Origin: Mnemiopsis leidyi
Lineage: Eukaryota; Ctenophora; Tentaculata; Lobata; Bolinopsidae
Assembly: GCA_000226015.1 (NCBI GenBank)
Contig: JH152784.1
Coordinates: 15,629-47,550 of the forward strand
Length of the DNA: 31,922 nt
Reading direction: 5' to 3'
In this document: positions 1 through 9,700 of the stretch, one piece after another
Numbering within the stretch: the stretch's first letter is position 1
Layout: every line of letters begins with the position of its first letter
Program-made: the position numbers and the translations under genes
The notes under the pieces: generated by a model
Databases searched by the model: none
What the model saw: the letters and a program-made list of their open reading frames with translations, nothing else
What the model was told of the DNA's origin: nothing

Positions 1-100
1 TTCCGTAATAAACAAAAATTAATGTTATTTTGGGTTGATAGATAAATTTTCAATTCGTCTAGTTTGTTCATTAAACCATTAACATTAGAATAAAATATTT

Positions 101-1024
101 TTACTGTGTTGGCTTCTTGTTGGCTTGAGAGGTCCTCTTTCGCCGTTCTTTTCGTACTAAAAAATTAGCTGTTCTATCTGCTCTGCAGAGATCCCTGTTG
201 ATCCAGTGTCCGCTGTCTGTAAGATAACCTTTCCCTCCATCAGTCCAATAATCTACACATTCCTCATCAACAAGGCGGATAATCAAAGGCCGACAATAGT
301 CCTCCCTTGCATCATCCTTCTTTCCAGCTCTCCACACCTTGTCGATATCTCTCTTGTCTATCAACAATTTCTCATGGCAAAACTTGAAGTCATCAGCCCG
401 CCTTTGACCTGCAGATATCGCCTTACTCTCCGGAACTTTCATAATGACCACATTCTGCTTTCTTCGTTCCCGCTCCACTTTATCACTATTGATGTTTCTA
501 GTAACTTCTTCAACAATTCTTTGGGAGTTTTGTACACTTGTTTCCTCCACCACGTTGGCATACGATTTTGTCTCCTTGACAACACTTGAAACAACATCCG
601 GAGTAGACTCTTTTACAGCAGTGCTTGTTGCGGTTATAACCACATCTTTGATTTCATCCTTGACTGCTTTCAATTCTGTTTTTACAACATCTTGAATAAT
701 CGATTTCAGTTGGTCACTATTGTCCAACCTTTGGTACATCACAGCACTTACAACACAGTAAGGACACGCATAGTCCTGAATGAGCTTCACCATTGATGGG
801 GCCATACCTTTGAGTTTTACACAATCAACATGGTACCACTGAGAACAACTTTCACACATGATCCAAACAGCTTCATCCATATGTTGCTTACAGATACAAT
901 CATCCTGAGACTTGTCATTACTCCGTGCAACACCATAACCAGCTTTGTTAGATTGTAGAATGTTGTGACTGGCTGAGGGTGTCTGCAAATCTCTGTTTTG
1001 ATCGTAGTTACCAATCATCCTCAA
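101..1024 (-). CDS. PHD-finger ORF1-like protein of a non-LTR retrotransposon
   Basis: This is an uninterrupted 307-codon frame. It starts with a Met-rich leader and then a clear PHD finger with C43, C45, C57, C60, H65, C68, C87 and C90. A Lys/Glu/Val-rich helical stretch (about 100-185) probably forms a coiled coil. The C-terminal part (about 185-300) is basic and carries motifs such as NVVIMKVPES, KVWRAGKK, RPLIIRL and WINRDLCRADR, the pattern of LINE ORF1 RNA-binding domains. PHD-finger ORF1 proteins are known in animal CR1/L2-like elements, where they are thought to bind retrotransposon RNA. No reverse transcriptase is visible; an ORF2 would lie to the left of the window. The intact frame suggests a young copy. 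A domesticated host gene is possible but less likely, because there are no introns and other transposon debris is adjacent. Confidence 0.75.
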   Translation of the reverse strand: MRMIGNYDQNRDLQTPSASHNILQSNKAGYGVARSNDKSQDDCICKQHMDEAVWIMCESCSQWYHVDCVKLKGMAPSMVKLIQDYACPYCVVSAVMYQRLDNSDQLKSIIQDVVKTELKAVKDEIKDVVITATSTAVKESTPDVVSSVVKETKSYANVVEETSVQNSQRIVEEVTRNINSDKVERERRKQNVVIMKVPESKAISAGQRRADDFKFCHEKLLIDKRDIDKVWRAGKKDDAREDYCRPLIIRLVDEECVDYWTDGGKGYLTDSGHWINRDLCRADRTANFLVRKERRKRTSQANKKPTQ

Positions 1025-1920
1025 ACTCGAACAACAACCGAAACTTCGAACAACAAGCTCCTCAATAAATGTATTTTTTCAGTTAGACAAGGTTCTAAAC
1101 TCAGTGCAGCACACTTTCTTTCTTCGTTTGAACAGTTTAAAGGTAAAATTCGGCCGTTGACTCCAAAATCTGCATTCCCGGTTGATGGCAGTATCAATAA
1201 AGAAACTCTACTAAGATCTGTGAACAAGACTGCTCTAGCTGACTGGCTAGGGACAGCAATTGACATTTTGGATTGTGCAGCTAGTCAGATATAAGGGGCT
1301 GCAGATCTTGAAATGCAGATTTGCAGTGCAGACGCGGAGAACAAATGTCTCTTGAAGGAAAAGGTCGAAGATCAGAGGACTATTATCAAGCTACAGACTC
1401 AGCTCATAGAGAAGGAACAGGAAAGTGTGCAGAGTTTCAAGGAAACTGTCCAGAAGGAAGTTAAGTCATACGCAGGAGAAGTTGCCTTTTCTCCAAAAAA
1501 ACTACAAACTGTAGTGAAAAGTACACGAGATACCGAAGACAGGAGCAGAAACATTTTGTCAGACGTTGCCTGACCTGCTGCCGCGAAGCGGCAGCCCCCG
1601 CGCGCGAAGCGCGCGGCGCGGCAGCGAAGCTGCCGCCCGTTTTCAATTGAAAATTTGATTTGAAAATTGAAAATGGGCCGCAACGCAAGGCAAGAAACAT
1701 TATGATCTATGGACCGGCTGAGAAGGGCGGTGAAGATCTCAAAAATAGTGTTTCGGATATCTTCTCTTATTATATCTTGGGGAGAAGCCAATGTTCAGTA
1801 TTCCGTACAAAGTCGGACAGTCAGTAAGTGGGTCTGTAAGACCAGTTAAAGTTTCTTTCCCCTCTGCAAGCGTTTTCCCAGCCCTTTTGTGTTTTGAAAA
1901 AATCTCCGAAATGACATTGG
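998..1920 (+). pseudogene. Decayed LINE ORF1 with coiled coil, split by a small element
   Basis: The plus-strand reading runs from about 998 through a single in-frame stop (TAA, 1292-1294) to 1555. A 137-bp insertion (1556-1692) interrupts it, and it resumes at 1702. Before the break a charged coiled coil (EKVEDQRTIIKLQTQLIEK) ends in EDRSRNI. After the insertion the frame continues with MIYGPAEKGGEDL, the start of the usual ORF1 globular domain. Near 1785 the reading shifts frame to MFSIPYKVGQ and GSVRPVKVSF, again typical of that domain, and then fades by about 1920. The order coiled coil, EDRSRN-(I/V)-(M/F)-GPxE, RPVKV is a hallmark of ORF1 proteins of widespread invertebrate LINEs. At least one stop, one frameshift and one insertion make it non-functional. 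It lies head to head with the PHD-type ORF1 at 101-1024. Confidence 0.7.
1556..1692 (+). mobile_element. 137-bp non-autonomous inverted-repeat element with 9-bp target duplication
   Basis: The element starts TTGTCAGACGTTGCC and ends GCAACGCAAGGCA. These ends are imperfect inverted repeats of roughly 14 bp. It is flanked by exact copies of AGAAACATT at 1547-1555 and 1693-1701. Removing the element plus one copy restores the host LINE ORF1 frame (SRN-I-MIYGP), which supports a true insertion. The inside is GC-rich and self-complementary: GCTGCCGCGAAGCGGCAG and GCGCGCGAAGCGCGC can each form hairpins, followed by an AT-rich ATTGAAAA/TTTTCAAT stretch. It has no coding capacity. A 9-bp target duplication is compatible with Mutator-like elements, but the superfamily is an inference. 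Confidence 0.7.
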
Positions 1921-2147
1921 TTTGTCATATCGCGGTGTTACCCGACTTGCAATTGCCCGCGCGCGCAGCTTGCACTTGCAGCTTTGCTAAGCCAACATAG
2001 CCCCGTAGCTCGTGCTGCGTCGCGAATCCGTCCTTTACGGCGTCCTTATTACGCGCTAACAGCTAAGCTCAGGGATATGTGTGTTTAGCAACTTCCCACA
2101 TGAATAAGGGTCGGACAAAGTCAGACAAGGCAACACCTAACCAAGCC

Positions 2148-2162
2148 TTGTCAGACGTTGCC
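2148..2162 (+). repeat. Isolated copy of the element's TTGTCAGACGTTGCC end
   Basis: The 15-bp terminal sequence of the 1556-1692 element recurs exactly here. It is followed by a run of TTGCC-like units (2158-2180) rather than by the GC-rich hairpins. It may be the end of another family member or a deleted copy. Confidence 0.5.
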
Positions 2163-2230
2163 TTGCCTTTTGCCTTTGCAACGTCAACGGGCGATGCGCG
2201 TCTAGAATTTCTTCATGTCGCCAGGCCAGA

Positions 2231-2479
2231 AATGCGTGAGAGCGCGTGATGGCCGCGACAGTACTAGTAGGTTATCAACCTACAATTGCAACGGAGCTGA
2301 GGGAAACGTAGAGAAATCCGCGCAACGGAGGGAAACGTAGAGAGAGCCGTGCATCACCCGTTAATGCCTGCCCTACTTTGTCGCGGTGATATATGATACA
2401 TTACCCTAGTCTCGCGCAGCTTATTGTAGGTTGATAACCTTAAACCTACTGTCGCGGCCATCACGCGCTCTTACGCATT
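2231..2479. repeat. Long inverted repeat, about 56-bp arms, with tandem repeat in the loop
   Basis: The left arm 2231-2286 (AATGCGTGAGAGCGCGTGAT... to CAACCTACAAT) pairs with the right arm 2423-2479 (ATTGTAGGTTGATAACC... to CGCGCTCTTACGCATT) with few mismatches. The loop (2287-2422) holds two tandem copies, period 34, of CAACGGAG...GGGAAACGTAGAGA, beginning at 2289 and 2323. This is the structure of a foldback or MITE-like element. No coding potential was seen. Confidence 0.65.
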
Positions 2480-2583
2480 TTTGTACGGCAGCGCGCACCC
2501 TCCTGTCATTTTATTCGCTTCTAATGAGGGTCGGACAAAGTCAGACAAACGCATTTAGAAATTAACTAGACGCGCGCCGCATT

Positions 2584-2682
2584 TGCCTTGCGTTGCCGCC
2601 CTACGGCATACGTGATACGGGGCGGCAGCTTCGCGCGCGGGGGCTGCCGCTTCGCGGTAGCAGGTCAGGCAACGTCTGACAA
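2584..2682 (-). mobile_element. Second, inverted copy of the 1556-1692 element
   Basis: Read on the minus strand, this begins TTGTCAGACGTTGCCTGACC, continues through the same CCGCGAAGCGGCAGCCCCC hairpin and ends GGCAACGCAAGGCA, like the copy at 1556. It is shorter (99 bp) and its middle differs, lacking the AT-rich stretch. The flanking 9-mers are only partly alike, so no clear target duplication is left. Confidence 0.6.
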
Positions 2683-3466
2683 ACGCGCATTGCATCGCCC
2701 GTTAAGCAGCTTAAAGCTGAACGGTAAGACGGTAGACCGAGACGGACATAAATAAAACCTTGTCAAAACCTGCTGCAACAAAGACTGAGGCCTTCACTCC
2801 ACTAGGCCTTTGGTGGCGCGCGCAGCGCGACGCACGTCACTCAAAAGTGCTTTGGTAAGAGCAAAGTTTAGAAATCGGTTAAAGCATAGCTTAGGCTTTG
2901 CGCGAAAATTGGAAATATGGCGCTAAGTTAGTTAGTTACAAGTCAGGAAATTGAGCGCGCTCAACGCGAGCCACAGGGCTATAATTATATTGTCTTAGCA
3001 AATTCAAATTGTGTGTTGCACTTGCTGTGTAATACACGGCAAATCTTAAAGCGGTGCCATCTGTTTGTAAGTCTCCATTTCTCAAACATGAAACATGAAA
3101 CAGTAATAAACTAAAATACTAAATTAAACATCATGCTGTAAAAGTGTAATTGTCGTACATTATTAAGATTTCGAACAGATTCAAGTTTTAGAGTTTTATA
3201 ATCAAGTCAAATTACAAACTAGACACGGAAAAGTATAAGATGCACTTCATACGAAAGTTTATGATTATTTACCAAAATTGCTTGATATTGGTAAAATTAT
3301 ATTACAAACTGAAATTAAAAGTATCCAATAAAAATAAAAACACTAATAGTAATATTCTAGCGTTTTTGACCTCATGATTGAGATTCGCGTGATGAAATTG
3401 AGTCATCTACCAAACCTGGTTTCTTATTTGGATGAGGTCTTATTCAGTCATGTCTAAGGTTGCTTA
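2683..3466. other. Gene-free sequence left of the secreted-protein gene
   Basis: The first part (2683-2960) is still GC-rich and full of GCGC-containing short palindromes, continuing the repeat nest. From about 2990 the sequence becomes AT-rich with no convincing reading frame or RNA gene. Confidence 0.4.
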
Positions 3467-3472
3467 TTTATT
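3467..3472 (-). terminator. Candidate polyadenylation signal of the secreted-protein gene
   Basis: AATAAA on the minus strand, about 170 bases past the stop codon at 3641. It is a reasonable distance, but the motif is short in AT-rich DNA. Confidence 0.4.
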
Positions 3473-3640
3473 TTAAAAATGCGTATTATAGTGAAGCTTT
3501 GGCAAAGTTCTGAAGAAGATGAAGAGTCTTACTCTTTTACTGATAAATTATTGTCTGCATGAACTTGAACATTATTTTAATTTTTAATCGCCCGGTCAAC
3601 TGTTTAAATATTCCATCAATTCTCCTGGCTAATTATCAGT

Positions 3641-3826
3641 TTATTCAGAGTCCCTGCCAACGATGAGATTTCTCCAATTTCCGTAAGTTTTCTTGCAGTT
3701 TCCACCAAACTCCAAGGATCCAACACTCTCCCAAGGAAATTTACATCCGCTTAGTTCGAGGAGGTGATCCTGTCCATCATCGACGTTAAAGCTCAGTCCG
3801 TCTTCCCTCAACTTTATCGACAGACT
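3641..3826 (-). CDS. Secreted protein terminal exon
   Basis: This encodes about 61 residues and a TAA stop, in a single clear frame with two Cys and several aromatic and Gly residues (FPWESVGSLEFGG, TYGNWRNLIVG). The acceptor is CATAG before 3826, or TAGAG before 3824 in the alternative model. Confidence 0.6.
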   Translation of the reverse strand, partial: SLSIKLREDGLSFNVDDGQDHLLELSGCKFPWESVGSLEFGGNCKKTYGNWRNLIVGRDSE

Positions 3827-4884
3827 CTATGAAGGATTGCTTGTTAAATTGCTCTGGATACTGATAGCGTAGATGAAACAGAATTCAAAATTTCAGAACA
3901 AACGGAGGGTAGAATAGAGAACGGTATTCGTGGGGAGGTGTCTCAAATTTCAAACCCCATGTACCTTTGTTTTTGGAGATCAATCTGTATCCATAGGAGA
4001 ATTTGAGAGTATTTCACTACTGACAACTAAGGTAACTAAGGTATTTCACTACTGACAAATAACTTGAAAATTATGTTATGGTATATATATTGACATCTTG
4101 GCATACAATTTATTTCCTTTCTGAAACTTTCCTAGTTCAAAAATGAACATTTTTACTTTCTCACCTGAAAGCCCCCATCAGAAACCAACCCCGGGAAAAC
4201 TTTAAAACTTGGCCCGTATCCTTCACAACCGGATGTGTGCTTGATTGATGTACTAGACTGAGTGAGACTGACGAGAAATACCGATTGTTATCAGAGAAGT
4301 GAAGGACCAAGTGCTTTAGACTAAGTGCTATTGATATAAAATAAACGTCTATACATCATATACATCATAAAAGCAAGACTTGTCCATTTCCGTACGTGAA
4401 GACAGACAAAATTACAAAAATAAACTCTATACTAAACGAACAAAAACTAATTATACCAACTGCTTCTCACCTAATTTCGAGGATAGCACGACCTTGTGCT
4501 CGGTCCGAGAAGGATATAAAGTAGTGAGGGTTACCTACAAACTTGGCTTCCACCTCATCTCCCGCCAGCAGTCCCGAGTTTAAGTCGTATGGGTCGTTGT
4601 TTTTTACCCATTTCTTGTATTTGTTCACTGCAAGAAATAAGAGATTCTGTTTGTGTACTGTGAGATATCCTGTCAGTTGAGTAAAAAATCAGGGGCAAAA
4701 AATGAGGCGAAAATATGTTTTCTACTGAGTTTGATTATGAAAAAACAAAAAAAGCTAAAAACATTCTGGTTCACGTTTTAGTAATAATAAAAAATGGATA
4801 ACTTAAGTGAGAGATACCAGACAAAGGGTCAGCCTGAGAGAGACTACAACAAAGAACAAGTCCAATCACCAAAGCAAACTTCAT
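3641..4884 (-). CDS. Small secreted protein of unknown family (4 exons)
   Basis: Exon 1 (4884-4818) begins MKFALVIGLVLCCSLSQADP, a textbook signal peptide with a likely cut after SQA. Exon 2 starts at 4627 after TTGCAG and encodes KKWVKNNDPYDLNSGLLAGD. Exon 3 lies at 4257-4165 or 4267-4165. Exon 4 (from 3826 or 3824 to 3641) encodes a sheet-like, Gly/Asp-rich C-terminus (KLREDGLSFNVDDGQ) with two Cys (SGCKF and GGNCKK), ending VGRDSE and TAA. Two phase-consistent models exist. In A, exon 2 ends at 4554 and exon 3 reads CEGYGPSFKVFPG (about 139 residues, three mature Cys). In B, exon 2 ends at 4535 and exon 3 reads KDTGQVLKFSRGWF (about 148 residues, two mature Cys). I cannot choose between them. 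No transmembrane segment follows the signal. I recognise no family. It lies downstream of, and on the same strand as, the homeobox gene. Confidence 0.6.
4165..4267 (-). CDS. Secreted protein exon 3 (frame ambiguous)
   Basis: The donor TTTCAG|GTGAGA at 4165 is strong. Two acceptors, CTCAG before 4257 and GTCAG before 4267, give different frames, and each is consistent with one choice at the neighbouring exons. Both frames are open across the whole exon. Confidence 0.5.
4535..4627 (-). CDS. Secreted protein exon 2
   Basis: The acceptor is CTTGCAG|TG. Only the phase-1 frame is open, which matches exon 1. The donor is either GTAG|GTAACC at 4535 (phase 1) or GAG|GTGGAA at 4554 (phase 0). The product is Lys- and Asn-rich, with DPYDLNSGLLAGDEVEAKF. 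Confidence 0.6.
4818..4884 (-). CDS. Secreted protein exon 1 (signal peptide)
   Basis: Starts at ATG 4884-4882 and encodes 22 residues plus one base. The donor is TCTG|GTATCT. The charged start (MK), hydrophobic core (FALVIGLVLCC) and small residues before the cut site are the reasons for this start. Phase 1 joins exon 2 to make a Val codon. Confidence 0.65.
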
Positions 4885-6266
4885 CTTCGCAAGCATACAC
4901 ACAATCACGCTTTATCAACTTGTGAACCCGACAAAACGAATTACAACAAACACTGGACTGAGTAAACTTGCGAACCTTTAACACCACGGGATTATTTACA
5001 GGGGGTCCGACCAACTTCGTATACAACTCGGGGGGTGTTGCAGAATTAGAAGAGGTTTGGCGGTTTAGCTTTCATATCATTAGTTCAGGCGTGTCGGGTC
5101 CAGATACTTCGTAGTCGTGTGTGATTGGCTGAGAGCTGGTAACGTGGGGGTGATTCCTTGATTGCGATTGGACGATCTTGCCGCCTGCACTTCTGTATCA
5201 AAATATTTTAACATGATCTTAATTCTATAATTACTGATAGCCCATGATTAGGGTTAGAATTAGAGTCAGAGCTTCTGCCTGTTCTAAAATTACAAATTTT
5301 TGCGGTGAAGCAACACTAACTCTAAGCACTCATCTCTGGTGATGATAAAGCCGCTCATGGAAGGATGGATTTACCATAGCCTGCTTTACTTGACTCAACG
5401 GCCACATAAACTCTGATTTATCTGCAATCAGGACTGTTTTCTTTGAACTCCAAAACTGCAGCGCAATAATTTTGTTTTTTATTCGATCAGATCATGGAGG
5501 GTCGTCCTTATCTTTTAAAATTTGCGCAACTCGCTATTTTACAATAAATTCTTTTTTATGCTTTACTATTCTGAAGATTCTAAGCTTCTAAGAGATTTTA
5601 GGATTTGTGGTATAGATTTTCGATTACTGATTTACCATGATCTCAACAGGATTGAGAAGAAGACAAATAAAACTAATGATTCGTATTTTACAACTGAGCT
5701 GTGAATAACAGTTAAAATAAATATAAACAAATATACTTAATGTCCAAGTGCGGGAGTCTAAATATATTATTTACAAAATTACTAATATGATGTCATCTAT
5801 AATTATTGTTGTATGCTCGATTACCGTGAAACCGAGAATGAAGGTTTGACAATTTTATGTTAAACAGTTCTAACAGCGTCAAAATATGTTTGACGCTTGC
5901 CATCTTAGGTCCAAGGCAATAATTTTTCCTTATAAAAAGAATTACGTCTCAAATTGCGATATTGATTCGTTTGAAGCTAAATCAAAAATTGAATTCAAAA
6001 AGATTGCGGTTTTCGCCAATTATTGATCTTAATCAAATGGTTGACATCAAAAAGTAAAATGTCTTATTCCCGCAATATTTCAAATTCGATAAAAATCGCC
6101 GCAGCTGCCGTCAAAATCACTTTAAATTTAAGCTGGGTTTATGTAAGCTTCCAGCTCGAAGTTTACTTTTGTGAATTTTTCTTTCAAAATACCAAGATAT
6201 CTTTAAACTGCAGAAAAATGTCCCTGACGACAGAATTATTAAACTTCAACAACCGCAAATTTAAAG
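4885..6266. other. Intergenic region between the two minus-strand genes
   Basis: The part near 4885-5200 should hold the secreted-protein promoter; I see no clear TATA box there. The remainder (5200-6260) is AT-rich with short chance frames and nothing I can support as a gene. Confidence 0.4.
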
Positions 6267-6272
6267 TTTATT
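6267..6272 (-). terminator. Candidate polyadenylation signal of the homeobox gene
   Basis: AATAAA on the minus strand, about 380 bases past the stop codon of the homeobox gene. Proposed by position only. Confidence 0.4.
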
Positions 6273-6647
6273 AAACGCGGTCCCTTCAACAGTCAACACC
6301 TACTCAAAAGGCAGACTATTTCACGTTAAACTTAAAGGACGTTAAGACCTATTGTTAAAGGGCTTGTCAGAAAAACATTAAAACTGAACTTTATCAGATA
6401 CGCTTGTCCATTGGCTGATCTTAAAATCGTGACATCACCGTGCCAGCTCTTAATCAAACACAGAAATTCAAAGTTCGCTAGCGATTAAATACTCGGATAC
6501 CGTCCAGCTTTTGTATATGAGTTCAACACGATTTCAACTCGAGTTCAACACGAGTTAAATCCAACATGATCAACTCGCTTGTTCGTTAGATGATGAAGAG
6601 AGATAAAGAGAGCGTTGTCATGGTAACAGGATGGTTGCTAGGTGGAA

Positions 6648-6723
6648 TCAGCTGCCAGAGCTTGTGCTTTCCTGACCGTGTCTGGTGAAGACGCTGTGAA
6701 GATTGTGAGAGAAACTGGGCGGC
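6648..6723 (-). CDS. Homeobox gene exon 12: C-terminus
   Basis: 76 bases from a strong TTTTTTTTTCAG acceptor. In the phase set by exon 11 it encodes PPSFSHNLHSVF and ends ESTSSGS with TGA at 6650-6648. Another frame is also open to a later stop, but it does not match the phase. Confidence 0.7.
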
Positions 6724-9700
6724 CTGAAAAAAAATTATATTGAGAATCAACTATACTTTACAGATTACAGTGGTACGAGCAACAACTTTAATAGTACAGC
6801 AATAATTAGATCTGACACGAAATACGCAGAGTCGGTTACCTGAAGGCACTATCAAGTGATACGTTGTCCAGAAGCGGGTGAGTAGACTTGAAGTTTTCTG
6901 AGCCCCTCACATTTTGATCTCCTTTCGGGGACATTCTCTCGGTCTGAAGTAGAGCAGCATTATAATCCTGGAAATATAACTGTAGCCGGCAAAGAGATGG
7001 ATCATAGTTGCTAGACTATTGCTCGGTAGATAGTTTAACAATCGCTAAAGTGGCAACCTATTTTTGGTATTCACGAATTTCATTGATTATAAACTCCTTA
7101 AATTTCACGCTAACTAAACTGCAAACTTAAGATACATATCAGAAATTAAAAATCGAAATACCTTCATCTGTTCGGTGATGACATTAGCGATAGTGGTGGC
7201 CGTGGACAGAGATGTGGTAGAAGAGATGGTGGGGAGAGTGAAGGGGGTGGAGATGTGAGGGGCGGAGAATCCACTGCGGGGATGGGAGAAGAAGGAAGAT
7301 GCCAGGGAGCTCGGCCCAAGGGCGGGGGAAGACAGGGGCGAACTGGTGCTGTGAGCTGGCTCCGATTGGGTGGTTGTACAGTCTGGGAGAAGGTAGAAGT
7401 TAGGGTATTGTAAAGTGGAGGGATTATCAACCAGTAACCACGTATCATTTAAATATGTAGGAGGTTTTCGATGCAACATTTTCGGAGGAGCATGCTGACA
7501 TTTCGTTGTTATTTCTAGAAATTCATAGCGTGAAAACTGGCAGTGCATCCAACGCAAGGCATCAACAAGGTTATATTTGAAAATTTTCTATTTGCTAGGA
7601 GTTTCTAAAGGTCATAAGTATTGCTTTAAAAAAGCGGAATGCGTAAACTTTAAAGTCTTGCATGTACAATTATCAAGTTCACCGACAAAGAGATGACAGA
7701 AAATTTGACAAATTTAGAAATTTCACCACATACCGGTAGCAGGGGGAAGGGGAGTGGCTGGCACGCTGAGTTGGGTGTTGAACAGTCCCAGAGTGGTTGG
7801 GATGCTGAGGGAACTGGGAATTTTCAATCCCAGAGCCTGGGATGTCAGAGCGTTACTAAGAGCGGTGTTAGCGCTAGTCAGAGCGGTAGTTCCCAGGTCA
7901 AGTGTAGAGCCCCATGAGGTGGAGGGCAGGGAGACGGGGACGGAGTTGAGGTCTGTCTTCATCTGAAGGGGCTCCTCCAGGGCGGCTATTACCTGGGAGA
8001 TGGGAAAGTTTAGAGGAGGTTTGTTTCGTTATAGGCAAGTCTTGAGCGGGAAAATTAGGAGAGGTTACGGAAATGATTTGGTGTGGTTTTGTGGTGGCCA
8101 AGTAAGAGGCATTGTATTATTGAAAGTTGTCATTGTTCATGTAAAAAGAAGTTTGGCGTCATTTCAAGTACATTTCTGAAATCGATAGGGAACCCCCTGG
8201 CACAAAAAATCTCCATTCAGCCAGAAAGGTTGAATCATGGCGACTTTTGGGTCTGTTTTTGTCTAATCGTTTTAAAGATATTCAGCAACTTTAACATCTT
8301 GAGTCAAACGTCAAGTCGTTGATGAAAAAAGATCCCAAAATAAACTGCACGTTCTGTAACCTGACTGATCTGTCTAATTCATCCGGCATACAAGTAACAA
8401 CTCTTCAGTTACCCAGTAAAAGGTTTTTCCATGTTATAAACTCTACAAACCTTGTTAATTTCCCGAGCATGGTCGGCGGAGTTGGCGGAGTTATAGAAGC
8501 CAGCAGAACTAGGGATGTTGTATTGAGTGTTGTTCTGGTGGGACATGGTCTTTCTTGGTCTGTGATTGTTCATCCATACCTGGAAAAACAAGCTGGATTA
8601 GCTCTAACTCTCACTAGTTCAGTTGGATTGGTGGCGGGATTTTTTTGGTTTGCATAGTCCATGAAAGAGAGAAGGTTTGTCCGGAGACCAATACGATAGA
8701 ATTAGTTGTGCACGTGCTTTTCCTTTAGTTTAATCGGGAACATCGATTCACGGGGGGTCTCTTAAATTAAATGACAAATTTTGCAGATAATAGACTTGAG
8801 TCAGTCTGGCCCAAGACCTCCGAAACTGCGCAAAAGCTGTCCCGATCACTGAACCAATTCTGAGATTAATCACATGTGGTCCGCCTTTCTCCCAATTTTA
8901 GTGCATTCTCTAACCAATAATCACGTGCACCTTTACTACAACTCACTACCTACTCACTGATATTTAACCGTATATCGATACATTAATTAATCAAAGATCT
9001 GCTTGGAGAGTAACCTAGAGCTAACAACGCTTCAAGTTGAGCTGCTTTTAAAAACGTTTAGACTATTTAGTCAGAAAAAATGTGGCCTGTCATTGGACAA
9101 CCAGCTTGTTTCTGACCCGTGATTGGTTGGAACAAGTTCACGTGGGTATGTCGACCTTAAACCGATTAATTAGATACTTTTAGCTGGACCAATAAAGTGC
9201 AAGGTACAAATTTTCTAATCGGCGAATAAGGGGGTCTCTTTAAGATGCACATGTTGCAATCTGAATGCTTGTCATCATTCTCTTACAGCAGATCTCATGG
9301 GATACACATTGAATCATCATGTTGCAGTACTGATAAAAACTTTATTATAGTGCTTACAGCCCAATTTTAAATCAGACAAAAAAGTAGTGATGTATAAGGT
9401 GCCCTTATTACCAGCTCTTCTCATCTCACAAACAAAGAATTAAAAGAGGTGTTCAAGTGTTTCAATTTAGCACCAAATGGGGACAACGCTCCACTGAGTT
9501 TCTGGGTATAAGAAAACAGTTGGATCAGCCTAATACTTGCGAATCTAGCATTTGTCGGGCCTGACCGGCAATTCAATTATCTGTGATATGCGATGTGGTG
9601 GTACGGCACGCCGAACAAAAGGTGTTCCCAATGCCGATACACGGGGAAAGAGAACAGGTGAGAGGGAAGTAAAGAGAGTGAGCAGATATTGCCCGGATGG

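Larger units (their letters stand above)
2108..2548. repeat. Segment flanked by 21-bp direct repeats
   Basis: The 21-mer beginning GGGTCGGACAAAG occurs exactly at 2108-2128 and 2528-2548, in the same orientation and preceded by near-identical AATAA/AATGA bases. The roughly 400 bp between them contains the long inverted repeat 2231-2479. The whole looks like a nested non-autonomous element. Confidence 0.5.

Noticed and set aside
1556..2682. Whole region as one bacterial-type or CRISPR-like repeat locus
   Set aside because: Repeats are inverted and nested with a target duplication in a LINE, so they are transposon-type. There are no regular direct repeats with spacers.
7164..7448. Pro-rich minus-strand frame overlapping exon 10 (94 codons)
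   Set aside because: It is open by composition, but it does not match the phase of exons 9 and 11, while the Ser-rich frame matches both.
8319..8657. 112-codon plus-strand frame
   Set aside because: It is antisense to exon 8, which has good splice sites, matching phase and a homeodomain helix.
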